A stretch of DNA of 64,000 nt, from positions 62,001 through 126,000 of the forward strand of contig JAAESX010000090.1 of NCBI GenBank assembly GCA_024228935.1, in the 5' to 3' direction. Origin of the DNA: Pseudomonadota bacterium. Lineage in GTDB: Bacteria > Myxococcota_A > UBA796 > CAJQPC01. The translations under genes and the position numbers were made by a program. Below are positions 32,651 through 40,982 of the stretch, one piece after another. Under the pieces are notes generated by a model. The model searched no databases. It was given only the letters and a program-made list of their open reading frames with translations, and was not told where the DNA came from. Positions within the stretch are counted from its first letter, which is position 1. The number at the start of each line of letters is the position of its first letter.

Positions 32651-33595
32651 TCAGGCCACGTCGGCGGCGAGCTTGCGGTACCAGTCGAGCGAGCGGGCCA
32701 GGCCGTCGTCGAGATCGATCGTCGGAGACCAGCCCAGCGAGGCGAGGTGCGAGGTCTCCAGCGCCTGGTGGGGGATCTCTCCGTGCGGGTCGCTGTCGGC
32801 GAGCTCGGGCGCGTTCGACGAGCCGGCCAGACGGGAGAGCCGGCCGACGATGTCGAGCACGCTGGCGATCTCGCCACCGGCCACGTTCACACCCTCGCCC
32901 GCATGCTGGGCCGCCTGGTCGAGCAGCAGCAGGTTCGCCGCCGCGGCGTCGTCGACGTAGGTCCAGTCGCGCGTCATCAGCCCACGGCTGCGCAGGACCG
33001 GAGCCTCGCCGCGGGCCAGGAGCATGCAGGTGCCGGGGACCAGCCGCTCGAGGTTCAGGTCGCCGGGGCCGTACAGGTTCCCGCAGCGGGTGACGACGAC
33101 GGGCAGCTCGAACTGGCTGGCGTAGCTGCGCGCGATCAGATCGGTGCACGCCTTGCTGACGTCGTACGGGCTGGTCGGGGCGAGGGGGGCGTCCTCGGGG
33201 GTCGGTGTCGGGGCGGCGCCGTAGGCCTTGTCCGAGCTCGCGACGACGACGCCGGTCGGGCGCACGGCCGCGGTCCGGCAGGCCTCGAGGAGGATCCAGG
33301 TCCCGCGCACGTTGGACTCGAACGTCGACAGCGGCGACCTGTTCGCCACCGGGACCTGGGTCTGGGCGGCCAGGTGGAGGACGCGGTCGGGGCTGTACTC
33401 GGCGAGCAGGCGCTCGGCGTCGGCCAGCTCGGCGCGCACCTCGATGCACCGGTCCATCAGGCCATCCCGGATGAGCCGCGAGCGAGGGTCCCGGTCCCGG
33501 ACCAGCGCGATGACATCGTCTCCGCGCGCCACCAGGCGCTCCACACAGGCGGCGCCGAGAAGGCCCGCCGCTCCGGTCACGAGGACGCGAGCCAC
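32651..33595 (-). CDS. NDP-sugar dehydratase/epimerase (RfbG-like SDR)
   Basis: 314 residues. GAAGLLG (8-14) NAD-binding turn; LHLAAQTQVPVANRSPLSTFESNVRGT and SSDKAYG resemble CDP-glucose 4,6-dehydratases, with the catalytic YDVSK tetrad; RDWTYVDDAA is the typical late motif. Together with the upstream nucleotidyltransferase it resembles the RfbF-RfbG pair that makes CDP-4-keto-6-deoxyglucose. Start GTG 33595 gives a 19-base overlap with the upstream gene; a later GTG would cut the Rossmann strand. Cytoplasmic. Confidence 0.8.
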   Translation of the reverse strand: MARVLVTGAAGLLGAACVERLVARGDDVIALVRDRDPRSRLIRDGLMDRCIEVRAELADAERLLAEYSPDRVLHLAAQTQVPVANRSPLSTFESNVRGTWILLEACRTAAVRPTGVVVASSDKAYGAAPTPTPEDAPLAPTSPYDVSKACTDLIARSYASQFELPVVVTRCGNLYGPGDLNLERLVPGTCMLLARGEAPVLRSRGLMTRDWTYVDDAAAANLLLLDQAAQHAGEGVNVAGGEIASVLDIVGRLSRLAGSSNAPELADSDPHGEIPHQALETSHLASLGWSPTIDLDDGLARSLDWYRKLAADVA

Positions 33596-34278
33596 GGTGC
33601 ACCTCCGTCTGCGAGTCGGTTGATCTCGGCCAGGTCGCGCGGGGTGTCCACGCTGATCCACAGGCCTTCATGTCGCCAGGCGCTGAGCTGGTTCGCGTCG
33701 GCGAGCCGGCCCAGGGCGCCCTGCTCCAGCATCTCGTCGGGGCGGAGCGCGTCGAACGCCGGGGGCTCGAACACGAAGAAGCCGCCACTGACGTACTGGT
33801 CCAGGAGCGGCTTCTCGCGGAATCGGGTGACCGCGCCGCCGTTCAGGTCCAGCACACCGAAGCGCGAGCGGGGACGGAGCGCCGTGACGGTCGCATGTCG
33901 CCCCTCGCGCCGGTGATGTGCGAGAAGGCCCGGCAGGTCCACGTCCGCCACGCCGTCCCCGTAGGTGACGAAGGCACTCCGACCTTCCAGCCGTTCGCGC
34001 ACGCCGAGCAATCGCCCGCCCGTCAGGGTGTCCCTTCCGGTGTCCACGGCCTCGACGTCCCAGGGCAGTGGAGTCTGTTCGAGCCATGTCTGCACGACGT
34101 CGCCCAGGTAGCCCAGGCACAGCACGAAGCGCGTCGCGCCACGATCGGCGAAGCACCGCATGACGTGCCAGAGAAGTGGCCGTCCGGCGACGTCGACCAT
34201 CGGCTTCGGGAGGGTCCCCGTCACCGAGCCCATCCGCGTGCCGTACCCGCCGCAGAGGATGATGACCTGCAGGTCCAC
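33577..34278 (-). CDS. Sugar-1-phosphate nucleotidyltransferase (RfbF-like)
   Basis: 233 residues. VIILCGGYGTRMG (about 5-17) and LPKPMVDVAGRPLLWH match sugar-phosphate nucleotidyltransferases; the CGGYGTR/PKPMV pair is closest to glucose-1-phosphate cytidylyltransferase (RfbF), which uses CTP. DGVAD is the metal-binding site. Start GTG 34278 is preceded by TATCCT with six intervening bases, indicating a leaderless transcript; no Shine-Dalgarno. First gene of the operon that ends with the radical SAM enzyme. Confidence 0.83.
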   Translation of the reverse strand: MDLQVIILCGGYGTRMGSVTGTLPKPMVDVAGRPLLWHVMRCFADRGATRFVLCLGYLGDVVQTWLEQTPLPWDVEAVDTGRDTLTGGRLLGVRERLEGRSAFVTYGDGVADVDLPGLLAHHRREGRHATVTALRPRSRFGVLDLNGGAVTRFREKPLLDQYVSGGFFVFEPPAFDALRPDEMLEQGALGRLADANQLSAWRHEGLWISVDTPRDLAEINRLADGGAPWLASS

Positions 34279-34284
34279 GCGCCG

Positions 34285-34294
34285 AGGATACAAA
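34285..34294. promoter_or_regulatory. Overlapping divergent -10 boxes (TATCCT / TACAAA)
   Basis: Minus strand TATCCT (34290-34285) is six bases before the GTG of the nucleotidyltransferase; plus strand TACAAA (34289-34294) faces the gene at 34335, which has a normal leader with GGAGG. The TA at 34289-34290 is shared. Confidence 0.4.
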
Positions 34295-34334
34295 ACGCAT
34301 CCCAGGTGTGTGAGACTCACCCCCTGGAGGTTCC

Positions 34335-34922
34335 ATGATCAGCCGGCTGGGAACAATCCGAAACCGAGCGCCCGACGGGACCGCGGTCCACGTGTGGGGC
34401 GCCGAGTTCGAGGAGTGCGCGATGGCCAACGAGCTGGCGGGTGCGCCCGTCGTTCGGCTCGAATCGGGCGGGTTCTTCGCGGAGTGGAACGACATCACCC
34501 AGGCCATCGTGCTGTCCGGAAAGCACCGGGTCGCGCACGAGGTGCTGTCTTGGAAGATCATCGAGCTCCGAGAGCTCGGACGCAGCCTGTTCAAGGCCGT
34601 CGTCGTCGACCAGGAAGAGGACGAGGCCAGCCGCGATCCGGGCTGGGGAACCGAGGACTTCGAGGCCGGCTACGAGCAGGAGACCGACCGTGTCGTCGCC
34701 GAGTGTGCCCAGCGCATGCGCATCGCGATGCTCGACAGCGTCCTGGCCATGGCGGCCTGGCGTGTGTTCGACCGGCAGCGCGGAATCCTGACCGCGCGGT
34801 ACGGCCTCGGCGACAGCGAAGGCATCGCCGAGATCAACAAGGTGCTCGACCGGATGGGCGTCGAGGGCGACGAGCGCGAGCAGCTGCGCCAGGTCTGGAT
34901 CGCTTCCCAGGCGTGGTGGTAG
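34335..34922 (+). CDS. Hypothetical cytoplasmic protein
   Basis: 195 residues, no signal or membrane segment. GGAGG four bases before ATG 34335 marks a confident start. Blocks rich in charged residues (VVVDQEEDEASRDPGW; GDEREQLRQVWIASQAWW) suggest a helical fold; no family recognised. Single gene flanked by the divergent sugar operon and a convergent hydrolase. Confidence 0.6.
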   Translation: MISRLGTIRNRAPDGTAVHVWGAEFEECAMANELAGAPVVRLESGGFFAEWNDITQAIVLSGKHRVAHEVLSWKIIELRELGRSLFKAVVVDQEEDEASRDPGWGTEDFEAGYEQETDRVVAECAQRMRIAMLDSVLAMAAWRVFDRQRGILTARYGLGDSEGIAEINKVLDRMGVEGDEREQLRQVWIASQAWW

Positions 34923-34936
34923 ACGCGCGATAGCGC

Positions 34937-35983
34937 TCAGTCTTCCAGCCCCTCGGCGATGAGGCGGCGGACCAGGAAGTCACTGATCAGCGGGTAGATC
35001 TCGGCTCGGCTCTCGGTGCCGAAGAGCGGATCGATGTGCCCGTAGTCGGCCGAGAATCCGGCGTCGGCGGACAGTGAGACGAACTCGCAGTCCGTGAGCA
35101 CCTGGCAGGCCGCGGCGACGTCGTCGTGGGGCGCGATGTGGTCGATGACTCCAGCCAGGACCAGGACGGGGGTGTCGTCCGGGGCGACCCAGGGCTCGCC
35201 CTCCATGTCGACGATGTCCTCGGCGACCAGCCAGCGTCCGACCTGGGTCTGGGTGCCGAACGACAGGTCCTCGATGGCGTGGAGTCCGACGCCGCTGATC
35301 AGCGCGTGGTCCATGTTCTCGGGGTTCCCGAAGATCTTGAAGACGGGGTGGGGGAGGCCCAGCCCGACGGCCAGCCTCAGGAGCGCGCGTCCCTTCAGGT
35401 GGCCCCTCTTCGGGGTGATGAAGCGGGCCTTCTTGCTGGCCGAGCTGTACGGCGTCCGGGTGCCGAGCGTCGCCGGGCCGCTGATGCTCACGCCGGCGGC
35501 GATGCCGTCCGGGTCGGTCGCCAGCTGGGTGTAGAGCAGGATGCCGCCCATGCTGTGGCCGACCCAGTAGAGCTCTTGCTGACCGGTCTTCTCGCGGATG
35601 GCGCTCAGGGCCGCGGGCGCGTCGTAGCGGGCGTGGTCGTCGAAGCAGTAGTCGCGGGCGGCGTGTCGGTCGGGGGCGACGGCGTTCTGGTCGCCGCGCA
35701 GCGAGGGGACCCACACGTCGAATCCCTCGGACGCCAGGTGGTCGGCGAGGCTGACCTCGGGGCGGAAGTCCCAGTTGTAGTGGTTCACCGACATGCCGTG
35801 CATCAGCACCACCGCGGGGCCGGCGCCGTCGGCCGACGGGTAGTGCCGGAGCTCCATCTCCCAGCCGTCGTCGGTGCGATAGCTGTGGGTGTCGGCCGGC
35901 GTCATCGACGGCCCGACGTGTTTGCCGGCGCACCCGGTCAGGAGAGCGAGCGTGAAGCAGACCCATCGCAGCGACGTGTTCAC
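34937..35983 (-). CDS. Alpha/beta hydrolase lipoprotein
   Basis: 348 residues from GTG 35983, with AGGAG six bases upstream. Signal MNTSLRWVCFTLALLTGC has a basic residue and a normal length, lipid Cys at 18. Fold motifs: VVLMHGMSVNHYNWD (oxyanion region), nucleophile elbow GHSMGG, acid/His region VIDHIAPHDD and a late YGHIDPL with the catalytic His. Probably an esterase or lipase-like enzyme on the outer membrane. The 5' end overlaps the divergent degenerate metallo-beta-lactamase gene by 32 bases. Confidence 0.8.
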   Translation of the reverse strand: MNTSLRWVCFTLALLTGCAGKHVGPSMTPADTHSYRTDDGWEMELRHYPSADGAGPAVVLMHGMSVNHYNWDFRPEVSLADHLASEGFDVWVPSLRGDQNAVAPDRHAARDYCFDDHARYDAPAALSAIREKTGQQELYWVGHSMGGILLYTQLATDPDGIAAGVSISGPATLGTRTPYSSASKKARFITPKRGHLKGRALLRLAVGLGLPHPVFKIFGNPENMDHALISGVGLHAIEDLSFGTQTQVGRWLVAEDIVDMEGEPWVAPDDTPVLVLAGVIDHIAPHDDVAAACQVLTDCEFVSLSADAGFSADYGHIDPLFGTESRAEIYPLISDFLVRRLIAEGLED

Positions 35984-36533
35984 CTGGAGCTCCTTCGACG
36001 AGGCACGGAATGTCGACTTCAACGGCTATGCGTGGATCCGACCTGCTGGCAACGTGCTGATCGACCCGATGCCGATGTCGGCACACGACCGTGCCCATCT
36101 GGACGCGCTGGGGAGGACGACCTGGATCGTGGTGACGAACAGCGACCACACCCGCGCCGCGGCCGAGCTGGCGCGCGAGCTGGGCGCCAAGGTGGCCGGT
36201 CCGGCGGCGGAGCGCGGCGCGTTCGAGGCCGATGCCTGGCTCGAGGAAGGCGACGAGGTGGTCCCGGGCCTGAAGGTCTACACGCTGGATGGGAGCAAGA
36301 CGCCCGGCGAGCTGGCCCTGTGGCTCGATGGCACGCTGTTCTTCGGCGACCTGGTCCGAGGCCACGCCGCCGGCAAGCTGAACCTGCTGCCCCCGGCGAA
36401 GCTGACGGACGAGCGACGCGCCAGGACCAGCGTGCGACGCCTCATCACGGACGAGGTCGAGGCGGTCCTGGTGGGGGACGGGTGGCCGTGCTTCCAGAAC
36501 GGAGCGGCGCGGCTGCGCGACCTGGTGGGGTGA
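35952..36533 (+). CDS. Degenerate metallo-beta-lactamase-fold protein
   Basis: 193 residues from GTG 35952 (AGGAG seven bases upstream). Family-like opening DVFTWSSFDEARNVDFNGYAWIRP. The usual THxHxDH zinc motif reads TNSDHTRAA: the first two histidines are Asn and Ser while Asp-His are kept. A later GDLVRGHAAGKLNLLP and GDGWPCFQNG correspond to the second half of the fold. It is more likely non-zinc or a one-metal relative than an active hydrolase. Overlaps the divergent hydrolase start by 32 bases and the next gene by four (GTGA). Confidence 0.7.
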   Translation: MKQTHRSDVFTWSSFDEARNVDFNGYAWIRPAGNVLIDPMPMSAHDRAHLDALGRTTWIVVTNSDHTRAAAELARELGAKVAGPAAERGAFEADAWLEEGDEVVPGLKVYTLDGSKTPGELALWLDGTLFFGDLVRGHAAGKLNLLPPAKLTDERRARTSVRRLITDEVEAVLVGDGWPCFQNGAARLRDLVG

Positions 36534-37129
36534 CGGACCCCTGGTTCGAGTTCGTCGCGGCCGAGCGGACGGCGGGTCCGGTCTCCGGGGTGCGCGAGGA
36601 CTGGCATCGCGGCCGGGCGACCTACGTCGTGTGGGCGCTGCGGGTGTCGCTGGCTGCGGAGCGGGTCGAGCGTGTGCGAGCGGCGGTCGGGTCGTGGATC
36701 CGCCTCGTCGACGAGGCCGATCTGCACGTCACCGCCTGGGTCTGCGGGTTTCCGACCGACCGACCCGAGCTGGACGACGACGTCGCCACGTCGGTGCTCG
36801 AGGCCCAGTCTGTGGTCGCTGGCCGCCCCGTCCGTCTGGAGCTGGGGGCGGCGACGAGCTTCCTGGCGTGCCCGGCGCTGCTCGTGCACGACGCGCGCGG
36901 CGAGCTGGCCGCGGTGAGGGCCGAGCTGGGCGCTCACCAGCGCGAGCTGCGGTGGGCGCCGTACACACCGCATGTGACGGTCGGGAGCTACCTGGAGTCG
37001 GTGCCGACGGGGCCGATCGTCGAGGCGCTGCGGCCGTTCCGCGACGAGCCGCGCATCGAGGTCGTGGGGCGGGTTCAGCGGGTCGAGGTCGATGCGCGGG
37101 TTCCGGGGGCGGCTCTGAGGTGGTGCTGA
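36530..37129 (+). CDS. 2H phosphoesterase (LigT/2'-5' RNA ligase-like)
   Basis: 199 residues from GTG 36530 (GTGA overlap). Two HxT motifs, LHVTAWVCGF (about 64-73) and YTPHVTVGSY (about 143-152), are the catalytic pair of 2H phosphoesterases, which open cyclic nucleotides or ligate RNA 2'-5' ends. N-terminal FEFVAAERTAGPVSG and C-terminal QRVEVDARVPGAALRWC have no recognised role. Cytoplasmic. Coupled to the degenerate metallo-beta-lactamase gene. Confidence 0.8.
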   Translation: MTDPWFEFVAAERTAGPVSGVREDWHRGRATYVVWALRVSLAAERVERVRAAVGSWIRLVDEADLHVTAWVCGFPTDRPELDDDVATSVLEAQSVVAGRPVRLELGAATSFLACPALLVHDARGELAAVRAELGAHQRELRWAPYTPHVTVGSYLESVPTGPIVEALRPFRDEPRIEVVGRVQRVEVDARVPGAALRWC

Positions 37130-37378
37130 GGCGCTTTCGCGGAGAGTGAACACGAGCCCGAAGGGCGAGCCGGCGCGAATGCGCCGAAGACGTCCCCGGG
37201 AGTGCGGGCCGATAGCCGGCGAAGTTGGCCGGCCCACAGCACGACCGGTAGGACAGATCGTGACCAGAGCAGCTTCAGAGGCGGACTCGAGGTAGCGAGC
37301 CACTGAGGCTTCAGGGCTGCCAGGCCCTTGGCACCGCACTCGCCTTTGCTCGGGCGGAGGCTCGTGGCCCCCGGAACC
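37130..37378. other. 249-bp gap with dense hairpins, candidate structured RNA
   Basis: The region lies between two convergent stop codons, so it should need no promoter. It contains several strong hairpins: GCCC/GGGC with a GAA loop (37156-37166), CGGCGC/GCGCCG with a GAAT loop (37171-37186), a nested GGGCC...CCGGC/CCGGC...GGCCC structure (about 37206-37233) and CACGA/TCGTG (about 37240-37262), then further GC-rich inverted stretches to 37378. No known RNA class was recognised, no convincing short gene is visible, and no run of T marks a simple terminator. Confidence 0.45.
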
Positions 37379-38305
37379 TCACTCGTCGCTCTCCGTCTCC
37401 CCACACTCCGGCCCACAAACCTCGTTCCGCCCGGACTGCTTGGCCCGGTACAGGTTGCGGTCCGCCTGCACGAACAGCCGGCGGCCGTTCTTGTGCCACC
37501 CGCCGTCCGTCGAGGCGACACCCAGCGACGACGTGATCTTCAGGGGCTCTGCCGCGCCGAACTCGATGTCCAGGTCCTCGACCGCCTTCCTCAGGCGCTC
37601 GGCTGTCCGCATCGCGTGGGCCAGCGTCGACTCGCGCATCAACAGCACGAACTCCTCGCCGCCGTACCGCGCGAACACGTCCTCGGGGCGGATGGCCTCG
37701 AGGATGGTCTTCGAGACCTCGCGCAGGACGATGTCCCCCACGTCGTGCCCGTACGTGTCGTTCACGCGCTTGAACAGGTCGAGGTCGAACACGACCAGCG
37801 ACAGCGGTGTCTTGTGCCGCTCGGAGTAGCTGAACTCCTGGTCCAGGCGGTCCAGGATGTAGCCCTTGTTGTAGGCCCCGGTCAGACCGTCGCGGACCGC
37901 GGACTCGTACAGCTTCTGCTGGAACTTCTCGTCCAGCTGGTCCTGCAGCGAGTACCTCAGGACCATCGAGCCCCCGAGCATCAGCCGCGCGCCATCGGTC
38001 AGCGCGGCGCGCTCGCCGGCCTTCAGGCGTCGCCCGTCGACGTAGGTGCCGTTGGTGCTCCCGCAGTCCGCCAACAGCGCGGTGCCATCGGACGTGATCT
38101 CGATCTCGGCGTGGCGCCGCGAGACGCCATCCTCTTCGAGCACGACCTCGCACTTGCGCGAACGGCCGATGCCGTTGACGCCCTCGGTCAGCCGGTGGTT
38201 CTTCCCGATGTTGGCGCCAGAGAGCACGATCAGGAAGGCCTGACGCTCGTCCTCGTACTCGAGGATCGACTTGATCGGGTGTGCTGCGGTCTTGTCGTCG
38301 TTCAT
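37379..38305 (-). CDS. FHA-GGDEF diguanylate cyclase
   Basis: 308 residues. An N-terminal FHA domain (about 20-115) shows GRSRKCEV, SRRHAEI and STNGTYV, binding phosphothreonine peptides. The GGDEF domain (about 140-300) has RYGGEEFVLLM, an intact GGEEF active site, and YNKGYILDRL at the start, so it should make cyclic di-GMP. No inhibitory RxxD site is apparent at the usual place. This pairing lets Ser/Thr phosphorylation steer c-di-GMP signalling. TAAGAT lies ten bases upstream of ATG 38305, giving a very short leader. Confidence 0.9.
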   Translation of the reverse strand: MNDDKTAAHPIKSILEYEDERQAFLIVLSGANIGKNHRLTEGVNGIGRSRKCEVVLEEDGVSRRHAEIEITSDGTALLADCGSTNGTYVDGRRLKAGERAALTDGARLMLGGSMVLRYSLQDQLDEKFQQKLYESAVRDGLTGAYNKGYILDRLDQEFSYSERHKTPLSLVVFDLDLFKRVNDTYGHDVGDIVLREVSKTILEAIRPEDVFARYGGEEFVLLMRESTLAHAMRTAERLRKAVEDLDIEFGAAEPLKITSSLGVASTDGGWHKNGRRLFVQADRNLYRAKQSGRNEVCGPECGETESDE

Positions 38306-38318
38306 CGGCCCCCCGATC

Positions 38319-39524
38319 TTACGGTGCCTCCAGCGGCACCGGCGCAACCGGCGAACCCGGCAAGTCCGAGTATCGGTCACGAAGCTCCGTGTGGCGGGAC
38401 CTCAGGGGGATGTTTTTCCCTCGAATCCACAGTGCCTCGACCGACGTGGTGACCTCGAGCGGGTCGCCGCTCCAGAGCACCAGGTTGGCGACCTCGCCAG
38501 CCTCCAACACCCCACGCTCGAGCCCGAAGACCCGGGCGGGCGTCGACGTGATCGCCTGAAACGCGGCTTGGTGATCCAGCCCGCCTCGCACGGCGTTGCC
38601 GGCGGTCTGGCGGAGCTCGCGGCTGTGGTGCGCGCTCCCGGAGGCGAACACCACATCGACGCCGGCGGCGTGAAGCAGCGCGGCGTTGTCCTCGCGCCCG
38701 TGGATCTGGTCGAAGCTCCCCGAGCCGTAGACGAACGGGTTCAGCATTACGGCGACGTCCGCGGCGGCCAGCTCATCGGCCAGGAGCCAGCCCTCGGCGG
38801 CGCCGTCGATGACGATGCGGATGTCCTGTTCGTCAGCGAAGCGCAGCAGCGCCTCGATGTCCGAGGCGCGGTCGGCGCTGACCACGAGCGGCATGTCGCC
38901 GTCGAGCAGCGGAGCGAGCGCGGCCAGGTCCTGGCGGGGCAGCGACAGGTCGCGCAGCTGGGCCCGGTCGTACGCGCTCTTGCTGCGGGCGTAGAGCCGA
39001 GCGTCCTCGAGCTGGATGCGCAGGGTCGCCAGCGTCTGTCCCGCGCTCGAGCCGATGCCCGTGTAGAAGGCCACCGCGTCGTCGACGACGGCGTCGGCCT
39101 GGGTGGTGCCCGCCAGGTCGACCAGCGCGGACTGGCCACGGATGCCGCCGCCGGTCGGGACCGCGAGGGCCGAGGTGATGCCGCCGTTCCGGGTCACCGG
39201 GATGACGCTGGAGAGCGGGTTGTAGCCGTCGACCACGCGCGTGCTCGGGCCCGTGCCGCCGGTGTCCCGCGTTCCGCCCTCGAGGTTCACCTCGATGAGC
39301 CCCAGCGAGGTGTTCGCGTCGATCAGTCCGGTCGTGAGGATCTTGTCGGTCCCGTCGACCTGGACGCAGGCTTCGGCGCCCGCGATGTCCTTGCCGACCC
39401 GTTTGATCTCGTCACCGCGGACCAGCACGTCGACGCTCTTGGTGCCCGTGGGCAGGACGACGTCCGCGCCTCGAATCAGGGTGCACTCGGCCAGCGCCGA
39501 CCCCAGCATGAGAAGCCACATCAC
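38319..39524 (-). CDS. Secreted amidohydrolase-fold protein lacking the HxH metal site
   Basis: 401 residues from GTG 39524 (GTGA overlap). Signal MMWLLMLGSALA. The composite domain is shown by LIRGADVVLPTGT and C-terminal TPARVFGLERGVLEAGEVANLVLWSGDPL, typical of imidazolonepropionase-like amidohydrolases. But the usual GLIDxHxH reads GLIDANTSLG, so the first metal histidines are missing. It follows a fully equipped paralogue with four-base overlap; the two may form a heteromer with this one as a non-catalytic subunit. Confidence 0.8.
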   Translation of the reverse strand: MMWLLMLGSALAECTLIRGADVVLPTGTKSVDVLVRGDEIKRVGKDIAGAEACVQVDGTDKILTTGLIDANTSLGLIEVNLEGGTRDTGGTGPSTRVVDGYNPLSSVIPVTRNGGITSALAVPTGGGIRGQSALVDLAGTTQADAVVDDAVAFYTGIGSSAGQTLATLRIQLEDARLYARSKSAYDRAQLRDLSLPRQDLAALAPLLDGDMPLVVSADRASDIEALLRFADEQDIRIVIDGAAEGWLLADELAAADVAVMLNPFVYGSGSFDQIHGREDNAALLHAAGVDVVFASGSAHHSRELRQTAGNAVRGGLDHQAAFQAITSTPARVFGLERGVLEAGEVANLVLWSGDPLEVTTSVEALWIRGKNIPLRSRHTELRDRYSDLPGSPVAPVPLEAP

Positions 39525-40948
39525 TCCACCCCCTCGCGTGAGAGCTCGATGTCCTGGCCGACCTCGAAGTCGCTCCAGGCCTCGCCGGGGCGGTCCCGGT
39601 CATGGCGCAACACGCCGTCGATGAACACCAGGTCGGCCTGGGCGTAGACCGAGAACGGGCTGCTGTTCCAGACGACCAGATCCGCGCGCTTTCCGGTCTC
39701 GAGCGAGCCCACCTGCTCGTCGATGCCGAGCGCCCAGGCGGGGTTCGCGGTGATCCAGCGGAGCGCCTGGTCCTCGGTGATCTCGATGCCGGCCTCCCAG
39801 CCGTGGCGCATTCCCTTGGCCGCCTCCTGGTTCAGGCGCTGGACGTCGATGGCCGAGTCGCTGTGCACGATGGGGCGCCCACCGGCGGCCTCGTTCATCG
39901 CCAGGTTCGTCGGGATGCCGTCGTAGGCCTCCATCTTGAAGCCCCACCAGTCGGCCCAGGTGCTGACGGAGACCTGGTTCTCGGCCAGCACGTCGGCGAT
40001 CTTGTAGGCCTCGACCGCGTGGTGGAACGAGCGCACCTCGAAGTCGAACTCCTCGGCGATCTGGAGCATCGAGAGCATGTCGTCCGCGCGGTAGCAGTGG
40101 ACGTGCACCAGGATCTCGCCCTCGAGCACCCCGACCAGCGTCTCGAGCTTCAGGTCGCGCTTCGGCGCGTCGGGCTCGTCGCCATCCCCGCTGGCCTCCC
40201 AGCGCGCGTGCTTCTCGGTGTAGGCCTCCCACTGGGCCCGGTACTCGGTCGCCTCGGCATACGCGGCCCGATGACCCCGGACGTTGCCCATCCGGGTGCT
40301 GGGTGCGCCCTTGCCCTCGCCGTAGACCCGCTTGGGGTTCTCGCCGCAGGCCATCTTCAGCCCGTCGGGCGCTCCTTCGAGCCGCATGCTCCGCGAGCCG
40401 CGCGTCGGGACCAGGTGCATCGTGACGCCGCGGCCGCCGATCAGGTTGGCCGAGCCCGGGATGATCTGGACGGTCGTGGTCCCGCCGGCGACGGCGCGCT
40501 GGAAGTTCGGGTCCTGCGGCCAGACGCTGTGCTCGGCCCAGACGCCGGCCGTCACCGGGGCGCTGACCTCGTTCCCATCACCGTGGGCCTTGGCTCCCGG
40601 CGAGGCGTACACGCCCATGTGCGAGTGGGTGTCGATGAGGCCCGGTGTCACCGTGCGCCCGGTGACGTCGATCACGCTGCCGACCGGGTTTGGGGCGTCG
40701 CCCTCTCCGAGCGCGGCGATGCGGCCGTCCTCGACCGTCAGCCAGCCGGGGGCCCAGACCTCGCCGGTGGCGGTCATCACGGTCCCGCCGATGAGCGTGA
40801 ACGTGCCCGAGATGTCCGCTGGCGCGTCTTCGACCGGGATGTGGGCGCGCGCGTCGATGGACGACAGCGACTCGGCGGCGGGCAGGTCGTCCAGGTCCAC
40901 CATCGGCGTGGTGGGCTTGGGGCAGGCCAGGAACAGCAAGAGGGTCAC
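39521..40948 (-). CDS. Amidohydrolase lipoprotein (imidazolonepropionase-like)
   Basis: 475 residues from GTG 40948 with GGAGG four bases upstream. The signal MTLLLFLAC places the lipid cysteine at residue 9. Metal-site motifs: GLIDTHSHMG (first HxH), VHVHCYRADD, RSFHHAVEAYKIADVL and HSDSAIDV with the final Asp, then NPAWALGIDEQVGSLETGKRADLVVWN, as in imidazolonepropionase-type amidohydrolases. Probably hydrolyses a peptide-like or cyclic amide at the cell surface or periplasm. A TACCGT box at 40966-40971 (minus) acts as -10. Partner of the degenerate paralogue downstream. Confidence 0.87.
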   Translation of the reverse strand: MTLLLFLACPKPTTPMVDLDDLPAAESLSSIDARAHIPVEDAPADISGTFTLIGGTVMTATGEVWAPGWLTVEDGRIAALGEGDAPNPVGSVIDVTGRTVTPGLIDTHSHMGVYASPGAKAHGDGNEVSAPVTAGVWAEHSVWPQDPNFQRAVAGGTTTVQIIPGSANLIGGRGVTMHLVPTRGSRSMRLEGAPDGLKMACGENPKRVYGEGKGAPSTRMGNVRGHRAAYAEATEYRAQWEAYTEKHARWEASGDGDEPDAPKRDLKLETLVGVLEGEILVHVHCYRADDMLSMLQIAEEFDFEVRSFHHAVEAYKIADVLAENQVSVSTWADWWGFKMEAYDGIPTNLAMNEAAGGRPIVHSDSAIDVQRLNQEAAKGMRHGWEAGIEITEDQALRWITANPAWALGIDEQVGSLETGKRADLVVWNSSPFSVYAQADLVFIDGVLRHDRDRPGEAWSDFEVGQDIELSREGVE

Positions 40949-40965
40949 AGGACCTCCAGGCGCGG

Positions 40966-40975
40966 ACGGTATGAT
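40966..40975. promoter_or_regulatory. Overlapping divergent -10 boxes (TATGAT / TACCGT)
   Basis: Plus strand TATGAT (40970-40975) is seven bases before the GTG at 40983; minus strand TACCGT (40971-40966) faces the amidohydrolase at 40948, whose short leader includes GGAGG. The TA at 40970-40971 is common to both. Confidence 0.45.
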
Positions 40976-40982
40976 GAGCGCG

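Noticed and set aside
37075..37521. A minus-strand protein-coding gene across the structured gap
   Set aside because: The frame overlaps the GGDEF and 2H genes in antisense, is Ser/Arg-rich and has no start signal or family resemblance.
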